Positions 16,915 to 26,983 are shown, counted from the first letter of the stretch. The stretch: 64,000 bases of DNA from an uncultured Nitrospira sp. (GCA_902500775.1 CABVRZ010000012.1:1-64000), one strand, 5' to 3'. The notes: generated by a model from the sequence alone, not told the origin. Program-made: numbers and translations.

Positions 16915-17969
16915 GGCCCCATTAGTGCCATTGCTTCAAGCTGATCGCGCGTCGTCAACACTGGTTCTACATCCATTCCACGAATCCAGACCAATCCATC
17001 GGGCAGGGGATTGGTACGCTTATCCAGGCTTACGAAGTTTCCATCAAGCGCGATATTACAATAGATTTTCGGCAGGTTAAGTCCCGCCCTGGTAAAAAAA
17101 TAATGTGTGGTGAAGAAGCGGCCAATATTGATTTCGGTTAGATTAGGAATACCGGACTTGTCATAAGTCATATCAACCCCAAAAATGCCGTGCGGCTTGG
17201 AGTCAATAGCAAAAATGGCATCCTGTGCAATACGATCTACCCTATCATTTGAATACGTTTCACTCACACCGGTAATTCCCGTCACGCCAGACACCGTTCG
17301 ATTGCCAAAATTCCAACTGAGGCGCCTGCGAGATTGAGCAACCACAAGTTCACCGTCGTGCCAAATAGAAAGCCAGGTTACGGAATCTTTGGTTAGCAGC
17401 TCAGACGCGGTAAACTCCCCCCACCCAGCAAAGCGATCGATCCAGACTTTGGCAAAGTCATAATTATTTGCCGGAAGAGCACCACACCCACCAGCACCCT
17501 CAATCGCCCGTACCCAAATGGTATCGCCATACCGGTCAAAGGCTTTTTTCAAATCATCTGGTCCGTGCAGCAACATTGTTTTGGGAACGGGCAAGCCGAC
17601 ACGCTCCCAAATTGCGTAAGACTTTTCCTTATTGACACAATTTTCAATTGTCTCGGCTGCCGGCAAATAGTATTTCACACCTGAAGATACAACCTGTTCG
17701 CGTAGCCGCGAAACTGCCCTGACTTCAAAATCATTTTGTACATGAATAAAATCTGGCCTGACCTTCAGCAACATCCGCAACAGCGCGTCAGGATACGCAA
17801 GGTCTACAGCCGCCGGAACCGGATACCTTTCGTCGACATCAGCAAGAAATAGATCAGAAACTTCAGAGGATGTTCCGATCAGATAGTCCCCTCTGCCAGA
17901 CTCCCTGAGCGATCTGATAAAACCATTTGAAGGTGCGCCTCCCGCACCACCAATTTGAATTTTTGCCAT
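16911..17969 (-). CDS. ATP-grasp ligase (carbamoyl-phosphate synthase large-subunit-like)
   Basis: A 352-residue protein with an N-terminal pre-ATP-grasp Rossmann part (KIQIGGAGGAPSNGF) and an ATP-grasp domain from about 115: WVRAIEGAGGCGA is the ATP loop, and FGVDMTYDKSGIPNLTEINIGRF carries the metal-binding Glu/Asn pair. ATP-grasp enzymes in glycan loci join a carboxylate to an amine through an acyl phosphate. With a sugar aminotransferase in the same cassette, it is a candidate for acylating an amino sugar with an amino or hydroxy acid. The ATG at 17969 was chosen because homology begins there; the ORF extends 24 codons further upstream. A good promoter lies 70-100 bp upstream. Confidence 0.78.
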   Translation of the reverse strand: MAKIQIGGAGGAPSNGFIRSLRESGRGDYLIGTSSEVSDLFLADVDERYPVPAAVDLAYPDALLRMLLKVRPDFIHVQNDFEVRAVSRLREQVVSSGVKYYLPAAETIENCVNKEKSYAIWERVGLPVPKTMLLHGPDDLKKAFDRYGDTIWVRAIEGAGGCGALPANNYDFAKVWIDRFAGWGEFTASELLTKDSVTWLSIWHDGELVVAQSRRRLSWNFGNRTVSGVTGITGVSETYSNDRVDRIAQDAIFAIDSKPHGIFGVDMTYDKSGIPNLTEINIGRFFTTHYFFTRAGLNLPKIYCNIALDGNFVSLDKRTNPLPDGLVWIRGMDVEPVLTTRDQLEAMALMGP

Positions 17970-18039
17970 CGCTGTCTTTCTATATCCGCAGGCTTTCTTT
18001 CCAGTAAGTGGCACGCATGTGGGTTTTCTGGCAGGATCC

Positions 18040-18066
18040 ATTATAGAATGCCGATGACAAAGTCAA
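18040..18066 (-). promoter_or_regulatory. Candidate sigma70 promoter before the ATP-grasp gene
   Basis: On the minus strand TTGACT (18061-18066) is followed after 15 bp by a perfect TATAAT (18040-18045). The expected start near 18033 gives a ~64-nt leader to the ATG at 17969. The spacer is short, so activity may be moderate. It would provide an internal start for the 13-18 kb cassette and genes beyond it. Confidence 0.55.
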
Positions 18067-18178
18067 GATACAGAGGATGGCCGATTATGGCGATCATAGA
18101 GGAAGGGAAAGCAGGTCGTTGCGCACTAGCAAAAGCCGCTGGACCCGATCCCACGAACTTTCTAGCGGCGGCCTCGGT

Positions 18179-19669
18179 TCATGTGCCTATCCTTGCAGAC
18201 TGTCCTTCGTCCGCGACAGAAAGCACGTCAAACTGGACGGGAGTCTTGACGAACGCAGGGAACAAATGAAGTGCATCGGCTGGCCAAACGCTCCTGAAAA
18301 CCAGGGCGTTCTCCACTACTTCCAGGAATATGTGTTGCTTGTTCCTCACCACAGGCAATTCGATAGCGGCAACTAGCGTGTAGCCGTCGGCACGCAAAGC
18401 ATTCTTCCCTCTGATACTGAATATGAGCGTGTCCCCTGCTTTTGCCGGCTGAGGTGCTACTGCTGGGTCAGACGTCGACATCGTGCCAACCAGCATTTGC
18501 CCCTTCAGATCACGCATTGAATACCCCCAGGCAACTTGAGGGAGATCTGCGTTGACGCGTACGGCGATTTGGACCTGAAAGGGCTCATCCACTTCCAGTT
18601 GATCTGTGGGACTTCCCTTCCTACCCAAAAGCTTCACATCGAGAATGGTAACACGCCCATCCCCATAACGATTTGCTAGAGGGCCAAAGTCTACTGGCGC
18701 ATCAGTCTTCACAACAACATCAGATTTGTTAGGTTGTTTCTCTGTGCACGATGACTGACCATCATCTGCAATAGAAAGGTTTTCACCTACGGCAGGATTT
18801 TCAGAATTAAGGGCAGCATTGATTTCCATGTGACTCCGTAAAACATATAAGCCTGTCACATCCGCCACCTTACCATAGCTAATAGACCGTCCTGCCTCAA
18901 GATACAGACATCTATTACACAAGGCTTTTACAGCGCTCACATCATGGCTTACGAATATGACCGTTGTCCCAACCTCCATCAGCCTACGAATGCGGCCCAT
19001 ACATTTTGCCTGAAATGCGATGTCGCCAACCGCCAGTGCCTCATCGACTATTAAAATATCAGGGAATGTACTGACAGCCGCGGCAAACGCCAGCCGAACA
19101 TACATCCCACTCGAATACATTTTCACTGGCTGTTCAATAAATTCTCCGATATCGGCAAACGCTGCAATGGCATCGAAGCGAGCGTTGAGTTCTTGCCTAC
19201 TCAACCCCAGCAACGCGCCATTCATGTAGACATTTTCCCGACCAGTAAATTCAGGGTTGAAACCTGCGCCAAGTTCTAAGAGCGCAGCAACGCGGCCGTT
19301 GGTTTCTACCGTACCGTATGTTGGAGCTAATATCCCGCAGATAAGCTGCAGAAGCGTCGATTTGCCTGATCCGTTGCGCCCGATAATCCCGACCGTTTCA
19401 CCCTTTTTCACCTCGAAGGACACATCCCGCAGGGCCCAGAATTCTCTGGCGTAGGTCTTGGGTTCCATGCCCATCAATCGCTGCAGGCGTGGATAGATCG
19501 CGTGCTTCAACCGATCTTCTGGTCGGTCGTAGAGCTGGTAACACTTGCTTAAGTTCTGAACGCGAATGGCCATATCACCAGCTGTTCGTTGGATCTGGAC
19601 TCCTCCATCCCCGGTATCCATTTCATGCGAGGAAATTGAGGATTCTTTCATGAGACTCTCAGAGGACAT
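18179..19669 (-). CDS. wzt: O-antigen ABC exporter ATPase Wzt with carbohydrate-binding C-terminus
   Basis: A 496-residue protein. The N-terminal ABC domain has Walker A GRNGSGKST, signature YSSGMYVRLAF, Walker B ILIVDEALAVGD and the SHD switch. After a linker (~270-325) comes a Wzt-type C-terminal beta-sandwich (~335-485). In E. coli O9a-type systems this domain recognises the end group of the finished O-chain and licenses export. It pairs with the permease gene directly upstream, overlapping it by 11 bp; the ATG at 19669 (MSSESL) was chosen over the longer ORF start at 19720. The C-domain makes export of a capped or terminally modified chain likely. Confidence 0.93.
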   Translation of the reverse strand: MSSESLMKESSISSHEMDTGDGGVQIQRTAGDMAIRVQNLSKCYQLYDRPEDRLKHAIYPRLQRLMGMEPKTYAREFWALRDVSFEVKKGETVGIIGRNGSGKSTLLQLICGILAPTYGTVETNGRVAALLELGAGFNPEFTGRENVYMNGALLGLSRQELNARFDAIAAFADIGEFIEQPVKMYSSGMYVRLAFAAAVSTFPDILIVDEALAVGDIAFQAKCMGRIRRLMEVGTTVIFVSHDVSAVKALCNRCLYLEAGRSISYGKVADVTGLYVLRSHMEINAALNSENPAVGENLSIADDGQSSCTEKQPNKSDVVVKTDAPVDFGPLANRYGDGRVTILDVKLLGRKGSPTDQLEVDEPFQVQIAVRVNADLPQVAWGYSMRDLKGQMLVGTMSTSDPAVAPQPAKAGDTLIFSIRGKNALRADGYTLVAAIELPVVRNKQHIFLEVVENALVFRSVWPADALHLFPAFVKTPVQFDVLSVADEGQSARIGT

Positions 19670-20480
19670 CAGCAAACCCTTTTCTAGTCTTCTGAAACCA
19701 CCAGAACCCCGCCCAGGCAATCGTTATACTGGCTATGAAAGAGAGTCCCCAGCCTACCCAATCCAACATTCTTCCCCATATAAGGACGTTCCGTGCTTCC
19801 TCGATGACAAAGGTAAGTGGATTGAGCAACAGCCATCCCTGGTACTCCTTCGGGAGGATGGACACGGGATAGAACACCGGTGATAGAAACAGCAGGACCG
19901 TGGTGATGATCCCCGTGGTCTGAGCAATGTCGCGAACAAACACTCCCGTGGCAGACAGAATCCAGGCAAACCCCATCGTGGCAATCAGTAGCGGTAGGAC
20001 AACCAGCGGAAAAAGGACCGCAGTCCAGGGCAACGAGAAGTTCAACATAAGTTGCGCGATCAGCAGCACCACCAAGCTGATCGTAGCATGAAACAAAGCT
20101 GAGCCCATGGCAACCCACGGCAGAATCTCCAGCGGGAACAGCACCTTCTTGACGTAATTCACGTTGGAGAGAATAAGGCCTGGGGCGCGATTGACACATT
20201 CGGCGAACAAACCGTGCACGATCATGCCCACAAAGAGAATGATGGCGAAACTGGCCTTACTTTCCTCGCCCGCGCCCCCCCAGCGAGCCTTGAACACGAC
20301 GGAAAAGACGAATGTATAGACCACCAGCATGAGCACGGGATTGAAGAAAGACCAGGCGATCCCCATGACTGAACCGCGGTACCGCCCAATGACTTCCCGC
20401 TTGCTCATTTGCACAATAAGGAAACGATTGCGCCAAAGGCTGGCGACAATTTCTTTGGGCGACGTAGAGAAATGTTGCAT
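19659..20480 (-). CDS. wzm: O-antigen ABC exporter permease Wzm
   Basis: A 273-residue ABC-2 type membrane protein with six predicted helices and the N-terminal amphipathic stretch KREVIGRYRGSVMG typical of Wzm/TagG permeases. Together with Wzt it flips undecaprenyl-pyrophosphate-linked O-chain across the inner membrane. The ATG at 20480 shares a base with the rfbC stop (TGATG). The presence of this pair means chain polymerisation is cytoplasmic, in keeping with the giant multi-domain transferase in the same locus. Confidence 0.95.
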   Translation of the reverse strand: MQHFSTSPKEIVASLWRNRFLIVQMSKREVIGRYRGSVMGIAWSFFNPVLMLVVYTFVFSVVFKARWGGAGEESKASFAIILFVGMIVHGLFAECVNRAPGLILSNVNYVKKVLFPLEILPWVAMGSALFHATISLVVLLIAQLMLNFSLPWTAVLFPLVVLPLLIATMGFAWILSATGVFVRDIAQTTGIITTVLLFLSPVFYPVSILPKEYQGWLLLNPLTFVIEEARNVLIWGRMLDWVGWGLSFIASITIAWAGFWWFQKTRKGFADVL

Positions 20481-21028
20481 CAGGGAAAGAGTGAGGCTGC
20501 GGCAAACATGTGACCTTGTTGATCTTTAGCCGAAAGAATAGGTTCGCCCTCAATCGGCCACGTGATAGCCAAATCGGGATCATCCCATCGGATACACCGC
20601 TCAAGCTCCGGCGCATAGTACTCCGTCGTCTTGTACAGCACGTCGGCTTGCTCTGACAAAACGACGAACCCGTGAGCAAAGCCGGAAGGAACCCAGAGTT
20701 GTCTCTTATTTTCGGCGGAGAGTCTTTCCCCTATCCAATGTCCGAACGTCGGCGAGTGCTTTCGGATATCGACGGCGACGTCGTAGATTTCTCCAGCCAA
20801 GACCCGCACCAACTTTCCCTGTGCCTTTGGGGGAAGCTGGTAATGCAGTCCTCTCAGAACCCCTCTGACGGAGCTGGTTTGATTATCTTGCACAAACACT
20901 GCTTGCTGATCAGTCGCTTCTTCAAAGAGCTGCTGACGGAATGACTCATAGAACATGCCTCGTTCATCTAAAAAAATCTTTGGCTCAAACAAGACCAGAT
21001 CTGGAATCACTAATTTCGTCACTCTCAT
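20480..21028 (-). CDS. rfbC: dTDP-4-dehydrorhamnose 3,5-epimerase
   Basis: A 182-residue RmlC cupin of normal length. It has [31 protein letters not shown] with the active-site His, [13 protein letters not shown], and [13 protein letters not shown]. It epimerises C3 and C5 of dTDP-4-keto-6-deoxyglucose in dTDP-L-rhamnose synthesis. The start overlaps the rfbA stop by 4 bp (ATGA), so the four rfb genes form one coupled string BDAC. Confidence 0.97.
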   Translation of the reverse strand: MRVTKLVIPDLVLFEPKIFLDERGMFYESFRQQLFEEATDQQAVFVQDNQTSSVRGVLRGLHYQLPPKAQGKLVRVLAGEIYDVAVDIRKHSPTFGHWIGERLSAENKRQLWVPSGFAHGFVVLSEQADVLYKTTEYYAPELERCIRWDDPDLAITWPIEGEPILSAKDQQGHMFAAASLFP

Positions 21029-21912
21029 GAACTCTGTCCATCTTTGACAACCTGCAGGAGGTACGCTCCATAGCCGCTTGTTCTGAATTTTGAGGCAAGA
21101 CGCTCCAATTGCACTACATCAATCCACTGTTGTTTAAACGCCACTTCCTCCGGACAGGCGACTTTTAACCCCTGACGGTTTTCCAGCGTGGCAATAAACT
21201 GGCTCGCTTCAAGCAGTGACTCATGAGTACCGGTATCCAGCCATGCATATCCACGCCCCATAAGTTCAACGTTCAAGGAGCCCTGCTCCAGATACAAGCG
21301 ATTCAGATCAGTGATTTCCAATTCACCTCGAGCTGACGGTTTCAGTCTCTTTGCAAACTCAACCACTTGCTGGTCGTAGAAATAGAGCCCTGTCACAGCA
21401 TAGCTGGATTTTGGTTGTTTAGGTTTTTCCTCCAGCGCTAAGACCTTGCCGTGCGCATCAAACTCAACGACTCCATACCGTTCAGGATCGTGCACATGAT
21501 AGGCAAAGATACTGGCCCCGTCAGAGCGAGCCATAGCATTGCCCAACAAGCGGTCAAAGTCATGACCATAAAAGATATTATCTCCTAAAACCAGGGCAGT
21601 AAGATCTTGGCCGATGAACGACTCACCAATAAGAAAGGCTTGAGCTAACCCATCGGGTGCGGGTTGCACCGCATAGCGAAGACTCACTCCCCATTGATTG
21701 CCGTCTCCAAGCAGTTGCTCAAATCGTGGTGTGTCCTGGGGCGTCGAGATGATGAGAATGTCCCGAATACCAGCCAGCATCAAAGTACTGAGCGGGTAAT
21801 AGATCATCGGCTTATCGAATACCGGCAACAGCTGCTTGCTGATAGTCAGTGTCGCCGGGTACAGTCGTGTTCCAGATCCGCCGGCGAGGATCATTCCTTT
21901 CCGTGTGCTCAT
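21025..21912 (-). CDS. rfbA: Glucose-1-phosphate thymidylyltransferase
   Basis: A 295-residue Rml[37 protein letters not shown] and GDNIFYG mark the nucleotide and sugar-phosphate site, and the length is that of the family. It makes dTDP-glucose, the common precursor for dTDP-rhamnose and for the FdtA/aminotransferase branch in this locus. The ATG at 21912 overlaps the rfbD stop (ATGA), which decides the start against the longer ORF. Confidence 0.97.
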   Translation of the reverse strand: MSTRKGMILAGGSGTRLYPATLTISKQLLPVFDKPMIYYPLSTLMLAGIRDILIISTPQDTPRFEQLLGDGNQWGVSLRYAVQPAPDGLAQAFLIGESFIGQDLTALVLGDNIFYGHDFDRLLGNAMARSDGASIFAYHVHDPERYGVVEFDAHGKVLALEEKPKQPKSSYAVTGLYFYDQQVVEFAKRLKPSARGELEITDLNRLYLEQGSLNVELMGRGYAWLDTGTHESLLEASQFIATLENRQGLKVACPEEVAFKQQWIDVVQLERLASKFRTSGYGAYLLQVVKDGQSS

Positions 21913-22805
21913 GATTTCCTCAGAATTTGTTGCAGGATATGTCGGATCCCGCTCTGCCAATCGGGCAACTCCAGGTCAAATGTCTCACGAAGCTTGCTGG
22001 TGTCCAGCCGTGAATTTGTGGGGCGTGCCGCGGCCGTTGGATATTCTGACGAGGGAATCCCCAGAATGCCATCTGGTGCGAGCTTGAGCACTCTACCAGC
22101 CGCACGAGCTTCCGACACAACCAACCGCGCATACTCACACCACGTTGTCTCGCCGCCTGCGACCAAATGGTATAAACCAAACGGGAAACGATCGTCCCCT
22201 TCACGCTGCCGTTGCCGGGCTAACTGAGCCGTCACATCAGCCAACAACGCTGCCGACGTCGGAGCGCCATGCTGATCGGCTACCACATTTAATTGTTCCC
22301 GTTCGAGAGCCAAGCGCAAGATCGTTTTCGCAAAATTATTTCCATGGGCTCCGACTACCCAGCTCGTACGAAAGATCAGGTACCGCGCTCCGCTTTGCTG
22401 CAGCGCCATCTCACCATCTCGTTTGGTACGGCCATACACGCTCAGTGGGTTGGTGGGATCTTCTTCTGTATAGAAACCCGCTTTTCGGCCATCAAATACA
22501 TAGTCAGTGGAATAATGCACAACCCATGCCCCTAGCTTCACAGATTCTTCTCCAAGAACTCTAGGCGCAACTGCATTTACCGCTTGCGCTAACTCGGGCT
22601 CAGATTCCGCTTTGTCTACTGCAGTGTAGGCTGCGGCATTCACAATCAGACCAGGGTGGTATGATCGAACGAGGGCACGGATAGCGGACGCATCAACCAA
22701 ATCACACTCAGCGTAGTCCACAGCACAAATCGTACCCAATGGAGCAAGCGCACGTTGTAGCTCGAAACCAACTTGGCCGTGCTTTCCCAGTAGGAGTATT
22801 CTCAT
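21909..22805 (-). CDS. rfbD: dTDP-4-dehydrorhamnose reductase
   Basis: A 298-residue RmlD reductase. The N-terminus [20 protein letters not shown] binds the cofactor; STDYVFDG and YGRTKRDGE carry the SDR catalytic residues. It completes dTDP-L-rhamnose. The ATG at 22805 matches the family start; a TTG at 22814 overlapping the rfbB stop is the alternative and adds three residues. Confidence 0.96.
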   Translation of the reverse strand: MRILLLGKHGQVGFELQRALAPLGTICAVDYAECDLVDASAIRALVRSYHPGLIVNAAAYTAVDKAESEPELAQAVNAVAPRVLGEESVKLGAWVVHYSTDYVFDGRKAGFYTEEDPTNPLSVYGRTKRDGEMALQQSGARYLIFRTSWVVGAHGNNFAKTILRLALEREQLNVVADQHGAPTSAALLADVTAQLARQRQREGDDRFPFGLYHLVAGGETTWCEYARLVVSEARAAGRVLKLAPDGILGIPSSEYPTAAARPTNSRLDTSKLRETFDLELPDWQSGIRHILQQILRKS

Positions 22806-22810
22806 CGTGC

Positions 22811-23872
22811 TCAAGCGCCGTACTGCCTACTCATCCAGGTCCGATAGGCACCGGTAGTCACATTGGCCAACCAACGCTGGTTATTGAGATACCACGTAAT
22901 CGATTTGCGAAGACCTGTTTCAAAAGTTTCTTGAGGTTTCCAGCCCAGCTCACGTTCCAGTTTTCTGGCGTCGATGGCGTATCGACGATCATGACCTGGG
23001 CGATCTTTGACAAACGTGACTTGTGATGTGTAGGAACGTCCATCAGCCAGAGGCCGCAGGTCGTCCAGAAGGGCACAGAGCGTCTGCACCACCTTCACGT
23101 TGGCTTGTTCGCTCGAACCGCCGATGTTATAGGTTTCCCCCACCATGCCACCTTGAAGCACAAGACAAATGGCTCGGCAGTGATCCTTGACGTACAACCA
23201 GTCGCGTACTTGCAATCCATCTCCATACATAGGAAGCGGTTTCCCTCCCAGCGCGTTTACGATGCAGAGCGGGATGAGCTTTTCAGGAAATTGATACGGA
23301 CCATAGTTATTGGAACAATTGGTCGTCAGAACCGGAAGGCCGTAGGTATGGTGATAGGCTCGTACGAGATGATCGCTGGCTGCCTTGCTGGCCGAATAGG
23401 GACTGTTGGGTTCATAGCGATGCGCTTCACTAAAGGCGGGTGCACCGTTCATTAATGAACCATACACTTCATCGGTGGAGACGTGCAAAAACCGAAAGCG
23501 TCCTTTGGCAGCTCCGTCCAACCCCTCCCAATACGCGCGCACCGATTCCAACAAGTGAAAGGTTCCGACAACATTGGTCTGGATGAATTCACTCGGCCCA
23601 TGAATGGATCGATCAACATGGCTTTCTGCGGCAAAATTAATGACCGCGCGCGGATGATGCTCCGTCAATAATTTACCGACGAGCGCGGCATCACCGATAT
23701 CACCCCGCACAAAGATATGCCGCACATCATGTTCGAGGCTGACAAGATTCTCGAGATTGCCCGCGTACGTGAGCTTATCAAGATTGATGACGGGCTCGTC
23801 GTGCTGCAGCAACCAATCGAGCACAAAATTGGCTCCAATAAATCCCGCCCCACCGGTGACTAGAATACTCAT
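22811..23872 (-). CDS. rfbB: dTDP-glucose 4,6-dehydratase
   Basis: A 353-residue RmlB. TGGAGFIGANFVLDWL binds NAD; STDEVYG and YSASKAASDHLVRAY are the dehydratase signatures with the Thr-Asp-Glu triad. It forms dTDP-4-keto-6-deoxyglucose, the branch point between rhamnose (RfbC, RfbD) and the 3-amino sugar (FdtA-like plus aminotransferase). A 60-bp gap separates it from the CapD-type dehydratase upstream. Confidence 0.97.
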   Translation of the reverse strand: MSILVTGGAGFIGANFVLDWLLQHDEPVINLDKLTYAGNLENLVSLEHDVRHIFVRGDIGDAALVGKLLTEHHPRAVINFAAESHVDRSIHGPSEFIQTNVVGTFHLLESVRAYWEGLDGAAKGRFRFLHVSTDEVYGSLMNGAPAFSEAHRYEPNSPYSASKAASDHLVRAYHHTYGLPVLTTNCSNNYGPYQFPEKLIPLCIVNALGGKPLPMYGDGLQVRDWLYVKDHCRAICLVLQGGMVGETYNIGGSSEQANVKVVQTLCALLDDLRPLADGRSYTSQVTFVKDRPGHDRRYAIDARKLERELGWKPQETFETGLRKSITWYLNNQRWLANVTTGAYRTWMSRQYGA

Positions 23873-23932
23873 CTCACTATTGAGACCCTTCTGTACCGCA
23901 CCCGATCAAGCCATCAGGAGGCCGAACAGGGC

Positions 23933-25831
23933 CTATGACGATACATGTTGAGGGAAGATAGGTTGGAAACTCGGCACCAGTCGTTTGAGGTCCTGAAGCA
24001 GCTCGTCCTCATCACATTGAGGGAGATTCGTCTGCAACATCTCCAGCCACTGATCCAGCTCGCCGACAGAAATCGGGGCCCCACTCGCTCGATAGATTTT
24101 CGCATGGGCCGTGGGTGCAGCTTGTTCCTGTTCCTCAAAGAGCTCTTCGTACATCTTTTCTCCTGGCCGCAGACCGGTATAGACAATCTCAACATCTTTC
24201 CCGGGAACGAGACCCGCCAAGACGATCATGTTCCTGGCCAAATCAGCGACCTTGATTTGCTCTCCCATATCGAGGACAAAGACTTCCCCGCCACGCCCCA
24301 TCGCAGTGGCTTGGAGAACCAGCTGCACCGCTTCGGGGATCGTCATAAAAAACCGTTTGATCTCCGGATGGGTGACGGTCACCGGACCGCCTTTGCGAAT
24401 CTGTTCGGTGAACAGAGGAACCACACTCCCGTTGCTGCCCAGCACATTCCCGAACCGCACCACCGTAAACTTCGTGAGGCCGGGACTATTGAACTCCTGC
24501 ATCATATGCTCGGCAATGCGCTTGGTCACTCCCATCACGCTCGATGGATTAACTGCCTTATCCGTGGAAATCAGGACAAAACGACCAACGCCGGTCTTTA
24601 CAGCAGCTTCAGCAACCACACGAGTACCCATGATATTGTTGCGGATCGCTTCTTTCGGGTTCAATTCCATCAGCGGGACATGCTTGTGTGCGGCAGCATG
24701 AAACACAACATCAGGCGCAGTCTGGCGAAACACTTCCGCAACGCGATCTGGTACAGTCACATCCCCAATGATGGGGACGATCTTTACCATCGGAAAGGCC
24801 GTGCATAACTCCAGCAGAAGAGAATGCAGCGCATTCTCGTAACGCTCAAACAGGACCAGTGCCTGAGGCTTGTGCTGGGCAATCTGCCGGCAGAGCTCCG
24901 ATCCGATCGAACCACCTGCCCCAGTCACCAGGAGCGTTTTCCCACTGATATGGGGGGATAACGCTTGAGAATCCGTCCGAATCGGTTCACGTTGAAGAAG
25001 ATCATCGACACTCATGGCCCGTACCTGTTGCAGAGAGACAGGATCACCGAGCAATTGTTTCACATCGGGTAATGTCTTGATCGGCACTGAGCAGCCTTCT
25101 GACGCCACGAGAATCTTTTGCTTCACCGTCGTGGAACCCGAAGGAATGGCCACGACGATCTCGTCGACCTTCAACCGCTCAGCAGCCTTTTTGATATCCG
25201 TAATGGCTCCTACGACAGGAATCCCATGAATGCGCATCTTGCGCTTGATCGGATCATCATCGACAAACCCCACCGGGCAGCAGTGATAATTGGCGTCGTA
25301 CAGCATGTCTCTTACTAACAGCTCGCCCGCATGTCCTGCGCCCACGATCAACACACGTCGTGCGCTCGGATCGAATACCTGAATCCACTCCCGGAACCCC
25401 CGCACCGCCAGTCGGATACCTGCTAAATACAGCGCCGTCAACAGACCGGTTAGAATGATGACCGATCGAGGATACTGCGTCACACCGCCAAGTTGATGGA
25501 CCACCCCATAAAACACCGCGGCGCTGCTCAGGGTGGCGAGCAAGATTCTCCAGAGATCGCGAAGATCGACATACCTCCAGAGTCCTCGCTGAATTCCGAA
25601 CAGCCACAAGCCAATACCGTACAACAGCAGCACAGCAGGCATAAAATCCCACATGATCTTCCGATATTCCGGAGGAAGATCCGCGTCGAATCGCAGCGCA
25701 AAGGCGGTCAAGTTCGCCGCACAAATCAGAAGGAGTTGTGTGCCGATGACGAGAATCGACCGGCAACCGAGTACCCGCGATCCAAACCGTCTCGTGAGAA
25801 AATGGAACAGCTGTACAGCTGACTGTTTCAT
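23933..25831 (-). CDS. CapD/WbpM-type membrane nucleotide-sugar 4,6-dehydratase
   Basis: A 632-residue protein with four N-terminal membrane helices (~15-135), a first Rossmann part (~135-270, VLIVGAGHAGELLVRD) and a second catalytic extended-SDR domain (GKTLLVTGAGGSIGSEL from ~285). The active site reads STDKAVNPSSVMGVTKR: Met stands in the place of the usual Tyr, as in large WbpM/CapD enzymes. It likely converts UDP-GlcNAc to the 4-keto-6-deoxy form, a route to QuiNAc, FucNAc or diamino sugars. The ATG at 25831 overlaps the upstream GT9 stop by 4 bp. Confidence 0.92.
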   Translation of the reverse strand: MKQSAVQLFHFLTRRFGSRVLGCRSILVIGTQLLLICAANLTAFALRFDADLPPEYRKIMWDFMPAVLLLYGIGLWLFGIQRGLWRYVDLRDLWRILLATLSSAAVFYGVVHQLGGVTQYPRSVIILTGLLTALYLAGIRLAVRGFREWIQVFDPSARRVLIVGAGHAGELLVRDMLYDANYHCCPVGFVDDDPIKRKMRIHGIPVVGAITDIKKAAERLKVDEIVVAIPSGSTTVKQKILVASEGCSVPIKTLPDVKQLLGDPVSLQQVRAMSVDDLLQREPIRTDSQALSPHISGKTLLVTGAGGSIGSELCRQIAQHKPQALVLFERYENALHSLLLELCTAFPMVKIVPIIGDVTVPDRVAEVFRQTAPDVVFHAAAHKHVPLMELNPKEAIRNNIMGTRVVAEAAVKTGVGRFVLISTDKAVNPSSVMGVTKRIAEHMMQEFNSPGLTKFTVVRFGNVLGSNGSVVPLFTEQIRKGGPVTVTHPEIKRFFMTIPEAVQLVLQATAMGRGGEVFVLDMGEQIKVADLARNMIVLAGLVPGKDVEIVYTGLRPGEKMYEELFEEQEQAAPTAHAKIYRASGAPISVGELDQWLEMLQTNLPQCDEDELLQDLKRLVPSFQPIFPQHVSS

Positions 25832-26940
25832 ACGTTGATCGGCACTGCGACGTTGATTCCCCGTTCTCGGAGCATGGCATTGGCAGCCTGGATGACCCGA
25901 TGCACAGGCAGTCGTTGAAGGCACTCACTGAGGCTCTTCACGTGATGATCACATCCTTCGGCAAGGCACGGCACACAGTCCCCTTCGCCCTGCAGCAAAA
26001 ACACATTTCCCTGCCGCTGCGATCCTTGCTTGTCCCATGGGCTCTGTGTGGTTGAAGAAAAGTTCTTCGGCCATGGCCCCCACTTGACTGGATTTGAAGG
26101 ACCAAACAGCACAACGGACGGCACGCCGACGGCGGCGGCCATGTGGCTGACGGCCGTATCCGTTCCAACATACAGCGCTGCACGACTTAAGAGATAGCCA
26201 AGCCCCGGTAACGTCACCCGGCCAATCAAATTGACGGCCTTGGGTAACCCATGGATGATCTGGTCACAATACGGCTGCTCGGTCGATTCTATTCCGGTCA
26301 CAACAACGGTCATCCCACGATCACTCAACCACCGTCCAAGCTCGAGCCACCCATCAACCGTCCAGGTCTTGTAGGCAAACTTTGGTGAGACATGCAACAC
26401 GGCATAGGGCTGCGCACGCTGGATATCAGGGAACAAAGTACGAACAGATTGCGCCTCCTCGTCCCTCCAGCTCACTACAGGAGTAGCAAATGGCGTGATG
26501 CCCAATGGGGCAAGCAGTCGGAGATTCATGGCAACCGTATGGGTATGAAGATTGTCAAATGGGACCCAGTGATTCAGCAACCTCCGCTTCCACCAGGATT
26601 TTTGGTCAGGCAACAGTGTCCCAACACAATACCGTCCTGCTACCCAGGCATGAAACGTTGGACGATCCCCCGCAAGAACCGACACCGCGACATCGTAGCG
26701 CCGCCATAGCGAACGCAGCAAGGCGAGATGGGGACGGATCGCCGGACGTTCGGCGATCGTCCAGGTACGACGGATATCAGGATTTGCGACGATAGCCTCC
26801 TGCGTTCCCTCGAACACCAACATGTCGATTGACAGATTCGGAATGGCAGCTTTGAGCGAGCGTACGACCGGCGTGGCTAAGAGTACATCTCCGATTCGGC
26901 GCGTGCACACGACCAAGACACTGTGCAAGTCTCGGTTCAT
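25828..26940 (-). CDS. Glycosyltransferase family 9 (heptosyltransferase-like)
   Basis: About 370 residues with the two GT-B halves of family 9: VLVVCTRRIGDVLLATPVV at the N-terminus and YVGTDTAVSHMAAAVGVPSVVLFGPS in the donor-binding half. A Cys cluster (CVPC...C...C) follows near the C-terminus, as in the other GT9 genes of this window. It may add heptose or a related sugar to core or O-chain. The start is unsure: ATG 26940 fits homology; ATG 26997 would overlap the previous gene by 14 bp. Neither has a clear Shine-Dalgarno. Confidence 0.85.
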   Translation of the reverse strand: MNRDLHSVLVVCTRRIGDVLLATPVVRSLKAAIPNLSIDMLVFEGTQEAIVANPDIRRTWTIAERPAIRPHLALLRSLWRRYDVAVSVLAGDRPTFHAWVAGRYCVGTLLPDQKSWWKRRLLNHWVPFDNLHTHTVAMNLRLLAPLGITPFATPVVSWRDEEAQSVRTLFPDIQRAQPYAVLHVSPKFAYKTWTVDGWLELGRWLSDRGMTVVVTGIESTEQPYCDQIIHGLPKAVNLIGRVTLPGLGYLLSRAALYVGTDTAVSHMAAAVGVPSVVLFGPSNPVKWGPWPKNFSSTTQSPWDKQGSQRQGNVFLLQGEGDCVPCLAEGCDHHVKSLSECLQRLPVHRVIQAANAMLRERGINVAVPINV

Positions 26941-26983
26941 TTCGCGATCTTGTGCGATGTGACAGGAAGACTGCCCGTCGGCA

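Noticed and set aside
23945-24808. Long plus-strand ORF (287 residues) opposite the CapD-type gene
   Set aside because: Low-complexity His/Arg-rich composition, no family motif, and it lies wholly antisense to a well-conserved coding region.
25257-25928. Alternative 223-residue ORF at the start of the CapD-type gene
   Set aside because: Arg/Cys/Ser-rich frame shadow; the overlapping frame has clear membrane helices and Rossmann motifs.
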